From Athripsodes cinereus (Eukaryota > Arthropoda > Insecta > Trichoptera > Leptoceridae): 64,000 nucleotides of DNA. The notes beneath the pieces are model-generated. The model saw only the letters and a list, made by a program, of their open reading frames with translations. It was not told the origin of the DNA and ran no database searches. Position numbers and translations under genes: made by a program. Shown one piece after another: positions 37,351 through 51,182 of the stretch (its first letter is position 1; each line of letters starts with the position of its first letter). Location of the stretch: positions 24,756,299-24,820,298 of the forward strand of contig OX388329.1 in assembly GCA_947579605.1 (NCBI GenBank). Reading direction: 5' to 3'.

Positions 37351-37359
37351 AAATTACAA

Positions 37360-37600
37360 CTACTATTATTACTAGATATACCATCACGGCATATCCTACA
37401 AGTGGGGTAACCAGCAGACCAGCTGCATGTAATAAACATGAAATCTGTCTTCACCGTGTCTACGAACAATTAAGACATTCGGGAGGGCTGGGAAATCTCT
37501 AATAGCTGATTTTAAGATAAAGTAAACTGCCCTTTTTTTCTAACACTTGCTTTTTACAGGACACTCGAAAAACTACGGGAAAGAGTGGAAAACCAACTTT
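37360..37600 (-). mobile_element. Retroelement tail, 54787 family
   Basis: It shares CCATCACGGCATATCC, CAGCTGCATGTAA and TTTTTACAGGACACTCGAAA with 54787-55040. Confidence 0.75.
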
Positions 37601-38749
37601 TTTTCCGATTCTCTAAGATATAAAAAAAAATGTTCTTGATTTTGGAAAAGCCACTAAAAATATATTAAATATGGATTTCTGAGAAAATTGTATTTAAGAA
37701 AACTGAAGAGGTTGTGAAATATACTAAATCCCTACACCTTTTTGAAAATCTGGCGACGGGGGGTAGAAATTTTGAGTGTCTGGATACTAATGCTAATGAC
37801 ATATTAGGTAGGTACTTACAATGGTAACGGTGGAAAACAATATTTTTGTCCGGAGCGGAGCGTCTTAATAATAACTAGGTAGATGGCGCCCTAAATCGTA
37901 TGTAGTTACATAAAAAATCCACACAATCACTTTTCTTTGTCAGTAGCTAGCTCATCGATAGAGTTGTTTCAAGAGCATACCAAATTGGTTTTTGTTTTGA
38001 TGTATAAATTATAATTTAAGTCATGTCATCAAAGTTATGTAGTGTTAACATTGTACCTATCATGGACATCATAATAGCATTCAATATGGTATGTAGGTAA
38101 TGTTCTTGATTGGTCTGATTTAAATGTACTAATACGTCATAAAGAATTAGAATTTATTTGTAAGAGCAAAAGCATGGCAGCTGTACTTGGTAGAGTACCT
38201 TTATATGTCTTATTGGCTCTATAAAAAGGTCTTAATAAATGGGTTCAATGGCATCAATATTTAATTAAATTTAATAAATTTAATTACTATTTCTAATTCT
38301 ATCAAACTTTTGATTATTAAGCAATGTTGGTAAGACAAAAATAAGTCAATGGGTGACATACGAATTTTTCCTTGATAGGTACCTACTTTATATGTACACA
38401 TCCCCAAAGACAGCTTCATCTGTACGTAAGTTCGACAACTCTTCAACAGTTAAAAATTTATTTAAATTCTTTGAATTTTAACATCTAAAAATGTTGAATC
38501 GTGTACATCAGATCTGTAATTTTATCTATTTCGAGCTGTTTTAGATACAATAATTATTGTAGTTTTCAGATGCGATACAGCTTATAAAATCATGTTGAAT
38601 CTCATTTTATCAATACTCGTACTAGCATTATTGCTTTAATTTTTGCTGTTCCATACATACCGGATTGGGATCACTGCAATGATTAAAATGGTAGGAACCG
38701 AGAATTCTGAGGTATGTACGATGTCAAGACATGTTTCCCGCCCGTTTAA

Positions 38750-39472
38750 GGCCCCCGTTTAGCAAAAACTGTAAAATTTTCTATTTTTAACAAATTTGAT
38801 AAAAAAACTGCCAAAACTTGTTGACCCTTGCGAACATATTGATTTGATAACATAAAAAATCAAATATTTATTACCAATATTAGTTTTTTAATAAAAAATA
38901 AATAAATCGCAGACTGACGAGATTTATTGAGGTACTCTTTGTTATATCAAAATACAAATTATTTGTAATATATATATATATATAATATTTTATTCATCCT
39001 ATCAAGCATATAAATACTATAGATTTTAGCAAACTTTTTTTAGTATTCAAAAAATAAAGTTTATGTGGTGATTTTTGGTTTCAAAATATGAGAAATTTAT
39101 CAAAAAAAATATTTTTTAAGTCGGTCAATATCCATGAAAAGAAAAACAAAAGAATAGATTTTTTTTGTTCTATAATTGTAATAACTATCTAAATATTCTC
39201 AATATTAAAATAAATATATGGAAATTTGTAGGATTCTCGTGCATTGATGTACCAAACACACCCCCGAATTTGAATTTTAGAAATATGCTTTTTTATAAAC
39301 GAATACTATGAAGCTAAAATAGAGTTTTTTTTTTAAGTTTTAGTTTGATATTGGTAATTAATATTTGTTTTCATATTTTATCAAATCAAAATGTTCGTAG
39401 GGTCAACAAGTTTTGAGAGTTTGTGTACCAAACTTGTTGAAAATGTTTTATCGTTTTTGCTAAAGGGGCCCC
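38750..39472. mobile_element. piggyBac-like non-autonomous element
   Basis: TTAA flanks both ends (38746-38749, 39473-39476). Termini GGCCCCCGTTTAGCAAAAAC and GTTTTTGCTAAAGGGGCCCC are inverted. Subterminal text also pairs (CTTGTTGACCCTTGCGAACA with TGTTCGTAGGGTCAACAAG). No transposase remains; 723 bp. Confidence 0.82.
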
Positions 39473-39947
39473 TTAATGTGTACCATTCTGTCACTGGACT
39501 CGCATAAAAATACCTAATCTTCTCCGACAAATTCTTATTTCTTGAAAGGTGAACGATATCAAAGTATGAACAGCAATAATTTATTCATCTTTTTTTCTTG
39601 TAGTGCATGATTTACAAGAGTCGAGGCGTACTACCCAAAAATGGGTGCCCCGCCTAAAAAAAAAATTAAAAGAATTTATAGTCAAAGTAAACAGTTTATG
39701 ACATATTTTAAAACATAACTGTGTTATAAATTATAGGTAGGTAACCATTTTTTTATAACGATTAAGGCAGCAGTAGTCAATATGTCAATGAAAGAATGTT
39801 GTTTTTTCAACTTAAGCAGTTCGATTATTATTTTATCGTTTGTTATGTAAGCCCCAATGTTAATTAATTAATTATTCAATAGTACCTATTTCAATTTTGA
39901 TCGATTAACTTGTTTCCATATCGTAAAATAGTTTTTTGCTTGTATTA

Positions 39948-40192
39948 CACTGAGAAAAATACTCGGAACGAATGATTGGTACGTACTATCAGATTAGGAC
40001 CAGAGATAGTACAAACGATTCGTTAATACGAATCAATAACATTAACTTTTCGCAAACAAATCATTGGTAAATTTACCAACAATTTGTTTGCAAAAAGTTA
40101 ATATTATAGATTCGTACTAATGAATCGTTTGTACTATCTCTGGTCCTAATCTAATGATTCTTTGTGAAATTTCGTTAGTATTAATCTCAGTG
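39948..40192. mobile_element. Mariner-type foldback MITE
   Basis: TA flanks both ends (39946-39947, 40193-40194). The ends are CACTGAGA and TCTCAGTG, and long inner arms pair (AGGACCAGAGATAGTAC with GTACTATCTCTGGTCCT). 245 bp, no coding capacity. Confidence 0.88.
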
Positions 40193-40199
40193 TACGTTT

Positions 40200-43030
40200 A
40201 GTCTGAATAATGCTTGTATTTTTGTGGGCAGTATACTTTTGTTAGAAAGGACCGTTTTGGAGTGTTAGAAAGAAATACGGGTCTATTTTGCTGCTTTCTT
40301 GTAGAAATTTAAAAATAGCATTGAAGTAAGTACTTATGCAGTGAATAATGTTAAATCTATTTAATATAACGGTTTTTTTACATATACTTTTATTATAATT
40401 ATTCAATCAAAACTCACATTACAATTAATTATGTAGCTTGGTGCTATTATTATTATTAATTGTAGATAAAACATGTTCACCTTGAATTTTTGGTCTAGAA
40501 TAATTTCTTGTTGGATAATATTGTATGAATACTATTCGCGTGTGATATTTTTTCTGTCATCTCTATGAAGTCGATTTTCAAAAACTTAGATTCTCTGAAC
40601 AAAATTTGATAAAATATTTATATTCTTCTCTCTGAGACTGACGAGTACAATAAATCGTTGATAAAAAATATATTTGATGGCCGGAATGACAAAACCAATC
40701 ATACATCTCAATTGCAGAACCAAGTTTACATAATATTGTGCAAAACCCAATAAGAAGAAGTGAGAAAAGCATCCCAACGCTTACAAATTGGCTCTAGATA
40801 TAAGGATAATATTTACTTATTCCTCTCTATCACGACATAAGGTCCACCAATCGGGAAATACATATTCAATACAAATCATTGAAGCAACCATATTAATTAT
40901 GAAATCTCTTATTTCAGATCTCGAATGGACCAAGATCTCCCATCTACATGGTGCCAGAACAATAAAGTTCAATATGTTGTCCGATTGATTTTGTCATATT
41001 CGCGTTGGGCCCAAGGCCCAAGCCTAGTTAAACAAAAAATAGTAAATATTCTAAAAGTTTGGCATGTATGACAATATTTTATAATAATATGCTTTATCTA
41101 TTTACGGCAATAATTATAGAACATTAGGAATATTATGTGAAGAAGTGACTAAACTGTCAAAAAATCACTCTAAATGGAAGCAACTTGTCATGAACGATGA
41201 GTGAATAAATGCCATTTTTCGCAGCATACTTTGACAGCAATTACTCAGTAGGTGACAATTTTATGACAAAATCAAACACTAAAAACAGTGTTAATTAATA
41301 TTTCAAATGTTCAACGAAGTTTCTTTTTACTTGTTTATTTATTTATTATTCAATTTATTATTATTCAATTTACGGCTCATATATAGCCATTTACAATATA
41401 TATACATATATAAACATACAAATTCACAAATTGGTGTTAAGTAATTCAAATATATATAACTAAAATAATAACAACAACAAAAATGCAACCAAATATCATC
41501 AATAAAAACAACCATTGATGATATTTGGTTGCATTGTTGTGGGAGATGCACTATGTTTACGAGTATACTTAATAATTATTATACAAAACACATCTTGCTG
41601 TAGCTAAAAACTATCGCGTCATTATCACATTTAAAATAGGTGCAAATGCATCCTTGATGGTTTTCCACAAGACGGCGCATTTCAAAATAAATTGTCTAGT
41701 TTACAGTAAATTATTACACACATACATTGTACACTTTTCTTTTCAATTCGGATGACTACGAACGAAATCACATGGTTGGTATTTTCCATTTATTACGTAG
41801 AAAGCTATGAGACGTCTCGCCCACTACAATCAATACCATCAACATAATATTATTACTACACTATTACCCACTATAAGATTGTAGAGATTATTCACAATAT
41901 TATGTATACTGTGTGTATGTATTGTGTTGCGCAATATGATTATTTTATAGGACTGTATAATAATATATTATTATAATCTCTCACAACAACCTTTAACCTC
42001 ATATATTATTTAGTAGTTTTGTATCTAATAAATAACGAAATACGCAGTGATGAACTGGTATGGAAACGTTAGTATTTTTTATACTATTTCGATAGGAATA
42101 ACTTATAAAGATATTTAAAAAAAACTTTAATTTAATGATATTTTAGTCTGGTACTAATATAATAATACTTTTATGCCAAAATTTCACCGAACCAGTTTCA
42201 TTGCCTCTTGCTTATATCGATTATTTAGTTCTACAGGTCAGCAACTAGATTTTTTTTAAAATCTATTATTATTTGTACCTATTCTCATATATCTCAGAAT
42301 CGTTTTTGTGATGAAATTTTGAGGAATTAGTAGATACAACACATTTTATTTAGAATAATTCGTAAATACGACAACAAATCAGAAAGCTATTCCAGGATAA
42401 CGGTAACAGTTACTGGTGTGATCTTCAGCGAGAAAATGCAGGGCACATATAAATACACAATGGTGATCATAACTCGGTTTCGCCAAAAACGTCAGATACG
42501 ACAGTTAGTCAGAAGAGGGACGAATTTATCACCAATTGGCTATAATTAAGCTGCAACAGCCTCACTAGGTTGCCCTGTATCGAGGAAAATGAGGCAACAT
42601 TTCAAATGTTTCATTTTTGTAGCTTGTTTTTATGTAAGTATATGAACTGGTTATTGTAAAGAAACAATACGTATGAACCTTATTAATATAAAATGCTTAA
42701 AGTCGTTGATGAGAGAAATACATAAATAATTTCTTTACAGCTCTTTATGCAGATTCCATCCTGTCATTTTAGGAGTATGCCGAAGTTATGTATTAAACGG
42801 TACCTGTCTAGAGACAGTATGCATTGTTGTTTAATAGAACGACCTACAAAAATAATAATATCTCCTACAACATTGTATGCCTTTATGTATACGTATATAA
42901 TAACATGTGGTATCAATAATAAATTATATTTCGTACTATGGATAACGTCATCGTATGAAATCAGCCATAGCTCATCTGTGCCAACGTTACATACCTACTT
43001 GTAGAATGTGCATATATTATTATTAACTTA
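40200..43030. other. Intergenic DNA with short repeats
   Basis: It holds a decayed LINE tail at 41118-41205, a perfect 21-base-arm hairpin at 41483-41534, the partial MITE 42290-42520 and a repeat at 42528-42600. No coding exon was seen. Confidence 0.45.
42290..42520. mobile_element. Partial copy of the 28678 MITE
   Basis: It is reverse-oriented to 28678-29025 and ends in GATACGACAGTTAGTCAGAA. The other terminal repeat is missing. Confidence 0.7.
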
Positions 43031-43040
43031 TTAGGTACTA

Positions 43041-43594
43041 CAGTGGTACCTCGACATACGAGTTTAATTCGTTCCGCAACCTTGTTCGTATTTCAAATTA
43101 GGTACTCGTATCTCAAAGCAAATTTCCCAATTGAAATTAATTGAAATGCCATTGATCCGTTCCAGCCCCCAAAATGTCACCTCAGTTATTTTTATTATGT
43201 GTTTTTAAATAAGAAAAATCTAATATACTTATAAATAACAAATAGGTACTGTACAAAAACATAATAAAAGAAAATGTAAAGAAATACATAAACTAGATTA
43301 ATATAGTGTTACTTTCGTTTAATTTTCGTCACTGCTTTTCTTTTCACTGCTCTTTGCCTTTTTCGCCACACTATTCTCACTTTCACCTGTAGGCCTTTTA
43401 AAAAAAAACATGTCCAAGGAGGTTTGTTTCTTCCTACCTTTCAGAATTTTCCAGAAATGAGTTAGGCAAGTGTTGTTAAACAGCTCGTATCTCAAATTTT
43501 GCTCGTATTTCAAAGCCAAAAATCGCTCACTCGACGGCTCATAATATCTCAAAAAACTTGTACGTTGGGGCACTCGTATTTCAAGGTACCATTG
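43041..43594. mobile_element. Pogo/Tigger-like element with transposase tail remnant
   Basis: The left end CAGTGGTACCTCGACATACG and right end (reverse complement CAATGGTACCTTGAAATACG) are inverted. The minus frame near 43420-43319 reads QTSLDMFFFKRP then SVAKKAKSSEKKSSDEN, like the C-terminal tail of pogo-type transposases. The left flank is TA; the right flank is not, so the duplication has decayed. Confidence 0.75.
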
Positions 43595-44030
43595 CATTTG
43601 TTTGTATCGCAATATAAAGACTTTGAGTGTGGTCAGTAACAACAGCTCTGATGAAGCTTATTGTTGTTTTGTATACCATTCTCGATATTTTATTATTTAC
43701 TTTTATATTTAGTGCAATATGTAGATAAATAATTATGATATTCATGAATATTTTATAGATGACAAGACAGTCTTATATAACTTATGAATAGTGTTATCTA
43801 CCTGATTCTTTGTAGTATTTCAATAGTCTTCATAGTCTTCATGTGTCATTTGTACCTATTAGGTGTAACTTTGCGAGACTTTTGTGAAAGGAAAATGTAT
43901 TTCCTTGTTTACCAGATTCTCGATTTTCTTTATTTCTATGGTAAGGAGAAGACATTAATTGTGTCATAACTATCGCTGCCCTTATTTGTTATAATTTGAT
44001 AGGTATTTATTAGGACATAGAGACGCTTAA

Positions 44031-44150
44031 TTTTTTTTTAAGATATATCTGGGTTTGTTATAAACCCAAATACAACCTTATACACCTTTCACACTAAGCT
44101 AAAAGCTTGTGCCGTGAAAGGGGAGTTTGCCGGCACCTGGGATCGAACCA
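44031..44150 (-). mobile_element. tRNA-headed SINE copy
   Basis: It matches 30298-30430 over GTGAAAGGGGAGTTTGCCGG and the B-box side GGTTCGATCCC (minus strand). Confidence 0.7.
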
Positions 44151-44171
44151 CCACCACATATATGGACCTAA

Positions 44172-44280
44172 ATAAACATGAACTGTGGCTCATACGTAGA
44201 GCTGAAGAGACTGGCTGAGAATAGGGAGGTATGGAGAAGAAAGTCCAAACTCGTTGCAGACCAATCCAATGGATTATAAC
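44172..44280 (+). mobile_element. LINE 3' end, same family as 18130-18622
   Basis: It shares CATGAACTGTGGCTCATACG and CTCGTTGCAGACCAATCCAA with the end of the 18 kb element; strongly 5' truncated. Confidence 0.85.
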
Positions 44281-46280
44281 TCATTAGGTATATATAATTT
44301 CATAAAAATAGGTAAGTACTTAAAAATGTTACATAGACTTGATTTTCAAGGTAATCTTTTCAATAAATAATTGGGAGTTGTGCATCAGCATGTTCGTATA
44401 CAACTTATTAGAGCAATTTCAGCATAAACACACATATAAAATTGTGATTTTACTAATATCGTTCATTTTCACCTATACATTTCTGAGTTTAAACTTGTTG
44501 AAGATTATTTCCCGTTCACCGCACTACGAACGCTACGTTGAGAGAACTAAATTTAAATATTATTTATGAATAAGCCAATTAAATACAAACTGGCTTAGTT
44601 ACTAATTATACCTAATAACAAACACTATCTTAAATTGTAATATTATTTACAAACCACTAATCAAAATCCTACGGATATTCAACATTACGCTGGTAGGTTC
44701 ATACCTATACAGTAGCAAAGCAGATGTCGAGTCTTGACACAAGATTATTATAATTCATTTATACTTACTTATAGAAATATTGTTCAAGTCATGATCAGGT
44801 CTAGTAGGCTCAACTTAACCAACTTGTTGTTTAATCACTTTTAATTTCTCAAGTTTTAATCACAGCGCGATAAATCAATAAACACCCACATTTAGAGACT
44901 TAGTAAAAGTTCATTAGCGTAGATATTGATAAAGAATATGCCCCGTCGAACCACCAGCAAATAATTTATTAGTCTCTAAAAAAAATTGTTAGGTGAATAA
45001 ATGCAAAAAAAAACATGAATATTTTAATATAGGTACAAAAAAAGATTGGAATAGAACGAAAAAAATAAAAATAAAATAAACCATAATTGTATTTGCTGCG
45101 TTATCATCCCGTAATTACAAAGGAGAGGGATAGAAGAAAGGGAAGTGAACCCATCTGTCCCAACCGGAGACAAGACACCAAACCGAAGAACTTTTAACGC
45201 CGCAATATTTTATTCATCAAGGCAAAAAATGACGAAGATGTACGAATTGACAAGGGGAGTAGATTCAAATTCCGTTGGTAGGTAATTCGTTCGTAGAACT
45301 GAAAAAATTGGTAAGCGGAAAACAAATACCTACAAGAGATTTGCAATCTGATCCAACTCAGAATAAGAGAAGGAACAAGAATTGCATAATGAGATCACAA
45401 AACAATGATGATGATCTCCCGCATAGGCTGATGAACTAAATTATGATTTTCAAATCGATTCTAAAACTGTCCATGGGTTTGTCGCATAGACGTATGTATA
45501 TCTTTGGTTTGTCGGGACTTTTTATATCTCAATAAAATTATTAATATTGTCTCTAAGTTTAGTACAAAAATAAATTTCGCAAAAATCTCTTGGCATGAAT
45601 ATTATTTTTTTTTTTTCAATTTTGTAGGAACGCTATGATTATAATATAATTACATATATAATATTATTATTGTCTAAATAATTTTGTACCTATCATAAAA
45701 CCTTCACCAATTTTCCTTTTCATAGATGTTTACACGATTACTTACATATTATTAATAAAAAAAAATACCCATCAGACCACAGCAAAAAACCGGTATGTAC
45801 CATTTTTTTTCTATAGTAGTTGTCTCAATGATACATTGATAGGTGCAAGATGATGCGTCCTCGACCCAAATATTATATTATAAATTATTATAATAAATAT
45901 TTCGCCACTTGTCTGACAGGCATTGCGGATTCTTTGTACAAAACAACAAAGCACAATACATAATAATTATAATACACAGCTACAGTTAGTAGGTACAATG
46001 CTAATGAGTTGAATACTCCTTATTGCATAATGATTCATATAGTAGGTATGTAAATTTAACCAATACTTTATGCTAACTGTGTTCTTGGTACAAAAACTGT
46101 ACCTACAACTTTTTTGATTTTCATTCATATAAAACGTGTACCTAAAGGTACCATATTAGTAGAATTTTATGCCTATAGCATACCGCATTCAGCTGACCAT
46201 TGAACTCATCACGATGTATCGGCATGCATTTGTTGGGATACCTACATGCAATGATTCGCACCGATCACGTCCACGTTATA

Positions 46281-46400
46281 AATAATAACAGAAATCCCTT
46301 CGCATAAAAAAGGGCACAGTAGTCAAAAAGTTTCCGTCAAAATAATAACAGAAATCCCTTCGCATAAAAAAGGGCACAGTAGTCAAAAAGTTTCCGTCAA
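46281..46400. repeat. Exact 60-bp tandem duplication
   Basis: Two back-to-back copies (46281-46340, 46341-46400) are identical, beginning AATAATAACAGAAATCCCTT. No function is evident. Confidence 0.95.
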
Positions 46401-49400
46401 TGTACGACGAAATGCAACGAAGTCTCTCTCTCTGGTTTCAATCCTGGGATTGGTTTGCAGCAATTATCTCTTTAATTCTTCTCGAAGTAGTCTTCCCTAA
46501 TCCCTTTTAAAAACGATTCAAACATGGAGCGGCACTCTTCTGTTCGCAAAATATTGTTGATAGCACGAACTTTGTATGAAAAGGATACGCAATTTATAAT
46601 ATTATGTGACATTTTGTGCGTCATTTTTGTTTGCTCTCGTTAGTTCGCTTATCATCTGCAGTAAAATATTCTAACAGTGGCGCTGTATGTAGCAATACAA
46701 TAGCGTATGCGATGACTGTTTTGTTCATATGGTAGCTGGAATATTATTATGTACTATAAATAGTTCATGGAAAAAAATATTAAAAGTTTTTTTTTTATAT
46801 AATTTAAAATGTTAACTTTCTGTTATTTACAATGGGGGAGCGTTTATTTTGCCGTACAATATAAAAGAACTGCCACTGTACCCTACTATGGCATGTAGAC
46901 ATTATTTTGAATGGCGAAAGAATAATTTTAATCTATATTCCAAATGAAGAGACTCTTAAACCTAATTATTATTCGTGTTGGATCGAGATATCACTGCATT
47001 ACTGAGCCAATTGCACAGTAGCCGGAGACGTTAAAAAACATCTCATTAGGGTCACACTAGGGCCATTTTGCAGAAAATTCTTCATCTTCTTGCTGTTCAT
47101 TTTGCAATAAAAATAGTTGACATTGATAGGACAACTAAAGAATCGCCAACTGTCTGTATTTTAGCCTCTAAAGTGGTATGGCCGTACGGGTACGCGGCGA
47201 GGAGAATCAGTGCAAATATGAGTATGGACGTACAGGTACGTCTGTCAATATTACGACGCGTATATAATTTTTTTATGGAATAGTCACAATGATATTTATA
47301 TAATGTGATACTTAAAAAAAATCTAATGGTGAAAAAAACTCATTCCATTAGAACCGAACAAAATCTCACTCATACATACACTCGAACACAATCTCACTCC
47401 ATTACAGGTTAGGGAATTAATGTAACTGTTTTATATTTTCTATGCTATGAACTGGACGAAGTTGATCCGTTGTCAGTACGGATATTACTGCATTCATTAT
47501 CAACTTTGATTTCCTTGAAATCACTTTGTATGTATAATAATATTATTATCAAGTTTAGTATTGAACTCACAATAATGTTGTGCATTATGAATACTAAGTA
47601 AGTAAATTTATTCGACCTGTCACATTCACACCTAATAATAATAACACCGACACTTACAAGTTATTTCTCTATGTCATTCGGAAGTGAAAGCAAAATGGTA
47701 TATTATTATAATACTATTTTACGTATATTTTAATAAGTTTTTTTGTATTTCACATAATAACCATGAATTTTGACAAATACCTCCTCAATTTTGAATATTT
47801 ACCTACCCGTTCAACTTATAAATGACGTAAAAATGGTAACAAAATGATAGGCGATACAAATAACATAATTGGGACTAAAAAATCTATTATATTTGTGTGA
47901 AATTTTCCATTTGTTAGGTTAGGGTTCTAGGTAAGTACCTCACTTTTGGGGGATAATAATAATAATAATAATAATAACAGCTTTATTGATATAAATAAAT
48001 TCAATTTTAACATATTCATTATATGATTCACCTAACTAGGATGCCGTAGTGGTATGTATTTGATAGTGAAAATTATTTATCTATGTAATTGTACCTATAA
48101 CAACAATAGTATCCAAAAGTTAAAGTCCGCGTCGTGCAAAAGGTAACACAATTGGCGAAGGAATTTAGGAGAGTTCTTTACACCATGATGTGTGATGACC
48201 ATTAACGAGCGAAAGTTGTAGTATAGGTAATGGACAAAATAGGTAATTAAGCAAATTATTCTCAAAATAATTTATGTAGGTAGGTATATTTAAATTTATT
48301 GTCTTGATTATTTTGTTTAAAAATAACTGCTTAAAAGTCATAAGCAATAAAAAAAACGACTTCCGTGTAGTGGTAAATCAAAATTATTAGCAACAAGAGT
48401 TATTCAGGAAATAGGAATTCCAGTATCAGGAACATTATAATGTGTAATTAACAAATGTATTTTATTAAATAAAATATAAAAATCTGATTTAAAAGCAAGT
48501 AGATATGTGAAGACGTCAACATGTTAATTAAAGACATCCTTTAGTATCCTAAACATAACGATAACTTTTATATATTTTAACAAATTTTATCAAATTGATA
48601 AAAAATACATGCGTATGATTTGATTAATGTTTTCCACATTACCAGGTACTTGAATAAATTAAACTCGCCCTCTGTACATTGAATTGTATAAGTAACTGAT
48701 ATTTTTACTACTTATGACTACCTACGCATAAAAAAAGTATTTACCGCTTATATACAATATAAGATTTCATTAGGTAATGGTTAAACCTTTTTCCAGTTTT
48801 TCATTCGTGTGCACTTTACTAAATTTGAATTGATAGTCAAAAGCAGATATTATATCTATCTCTTTTATTCTTCTTCATCTTAACCTGAGTTTTTTCTGGT
48901 GTATTCTTTTCTCTTTTACTCATTCAATAAGTTCAATCAAATTATCGTACGTTATAGTTTTATTTTAATACGTACATAACTACAGTGCCAAATATGAAAT
49001 CACCTCTTCTCACGATTTGGAAATAAATTTGCCACATTTGTAAATCACGGAAAACGCCTTTAATGTTAATAACAATACAATTTAATGTGTCTAGTCTGTC
49101 CGTCAAACCAGTCATGGCTATCTTCAAATGAAAATAATAATCATAATATAATAACTAGGTACGTAAGTAAATATAATAAATAATATAAAATCGGTAATCT
49201 CTTTAATTGAATAAAAATGCAAGGCCTTGTTATTACCTAATTGGATACTATAGTCAGAGAACAAAATAGTTAGGTACTTATTACAAATAATATTAATATG
49301 TAATATACCGGTTTGTAAATTGACTACTTGCTTCCAATAATATATTCATATATTTTTTTATATACCTGTGACTAACATTAATTTATACTTAATAATTATT

Positions 49401-49600
49401 GTTACTATCAGGAATATTTAACAATGCTGCGAATAAAATATTTACTGATTTTTCAAAAATTGATATTTGTTACAAAACAGATTGTAAATACTAAAAATAT
49501 TTACAGACTCATCCGATTATCAAAAACCTTTTTAAAGAGAACAGTTCGATTGTATGTAATACTATGAACATCTCTATTTTAGTTTGTAGGTTTCAGGTAA
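46400..49600. other. Intergenic DNA, nothing firm
   Basis: A chance 71-codon frame (47068-47283), an (AAT)n run at 47953-47977 that probably ends a minus-strand retroelement, and tail fragments near 48125-48200 and 48655-48700 are present. Confidence 0.4.
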
Positions 49601-49624
49601 ATGGCATGATACTTATGTAGGTAG

Positions 49625-50674
49625 CAGTCGCGTGCCTGCCATACATGCAAAAAAGCACAGCATGCCCATAGATCTATGAAGAAAATATTGAAATCATCAA
49701 AAACTAGTTTGAATTTGCCGCCAAACATTTCGTTGCAAAGAGAACGATTTACAAAAATATACGCAGCAAATATACAATTTTTGTAAGTTTTAGAGTTTTT
49801 ATCAAAAGCGCGTACTATTTGTATTGAAGTGCGTGTAAAATCGATACGTTATATTGACTTTTTTTAATAAAATCCAATAATTTACCGTGATAGCTAAATT
49901 AATGGAATAGTAAGTTATTGCTTTATACGTAGCCTCTGTCTCACTAACACACACTTAAATTTTAGTGTGAATACGTAGTAGGCAATGACGCGCCATACAT
50001 GTGTATTATTGGGTATGTTTGGTTGTATGTGTGCAATCTTAAGGACAAAATAAGCAAGCTTGCACGAAGAACGTTTGGGTGCATAATGTACCTATATGAG
50101 TATGTTTTTATTTGTATTGGTTGTGTGATGATTGTGTGAGTCGTGCGTAACGTACTAGGCAGTTAAAAATAATTTGAAGGTAGATACTATGTGCAACCGC
50201 TAATAGTTTTTAGATTTGAAACGTTCTTCATAAAGGATTGATTAATATTATGATGGATGCGCGAGACAAAATAAATTGTATAGAAATTACGACATTTAAC
50301 TTTAAAGTTACTTACATACTAAAAAATAGTATTTATTTGTATCGCAGACTTCTTGTATTTTATTTATTTATATTAAGGACCCATGAAGTCTTTGGCAAAC
50401 AATAGATCTCCCACTAAAGTTTTTAAGTGTCTTTTAATAGACATCGAATATAAACCATTTAATATCTTAAATTCAGCAAAGGGGTATGTCAACCATTCTG
50501 GATATCTTTTTTTTTTATTATTATAACGAATGTAAGACCAACATGAAAAGCCTAGTCCCGTCTCCGATATATATACCTATATTATATTATTCTCAAGGAC
50601 GTCCACTCGTTTGCGAGTAAAATAGTATATTTGTACAAAGCATGCCCGATGTGAAAAGCCTAGTCCCGCCACTG
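49625..50674. mobile_element. 1.05-kb non-autonomous hAT element
   Basis: The 8-base target duplication GTAGGTAG flanks both ends (49617-49624, 50675-50682). Termini CAGTCGCGTGCC and (reverse) CAGTGGCGGGACTAGG are imperfect inverted repeats. GAAAAGCCTAGTCCCG occurs twice near the right end (50545 and 50652). No transposase frame was seen. Confidence 0.82.
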
Positions 50675-51182
50675 GTAGGTAGGTATATAAATGTAAAAGA
50701 AAACATCAACATTTTAACTAAACATACTACACAAAAGCCTGCATCAACCAAAGATAGCTATACGAAATCAGTAATTCAAAGAAAAAATCGGTCATGCAGC
50801 CGATCATATTTTTGCATTCAGTTTTAAACTGACGTTGGTTGTAAGTCAATACATTGCTAATGCTTGAAGGACGTAGGGTGTAGCGCCGTAAGATTTCGAA
50901 AATGCGTTCTACGGTAGATTTCTCCCTCCGCGCGATCTGCATCTTCCCTTTCCCCGCTGTTGTTTCCTAGATACGAATTAAAATCTTTCGAATTAATTTC
51001 TTATAAGAATTCAGTAAGAATACTACGTAGTTCGTATATTATGATTATTATGAATACATTTGCTTCTATCTCGCTTGCACCATACCACACTCTTCACATA
51101 CCGCACTATTTACAACCGAGTCAGCAGGTAATAACAATAGATATATACAACAATGCTATTATCGAATGGCTGTACTTCAAAA

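Larger units (their letters stand above)
43640..46270. other. Intergenic DNA with repeat pieces
   Basis: It contains the SINE at 44031-44150, a LINE tail at 44172-44280, and a GC-richer retroelement-like patch at 45110-45420 ending in GATGATGATGAT. No host exon was recognised. Confidence 0.4.

Noticed and set aside
45110..45420. Possible host exon (MTKMYELTRGVDSNSVG followed by GT)
   Set aside because: The patch ends in GATGATGATGAT like the LINE tails in this window and its frames are short, so a retroelement remnant is more likely.
47068..47283. 71-codon plus frame in a slightly GC-richer patch
   Set aside because: No recognisable motif, splice site or neighbour exon; could not be supported.
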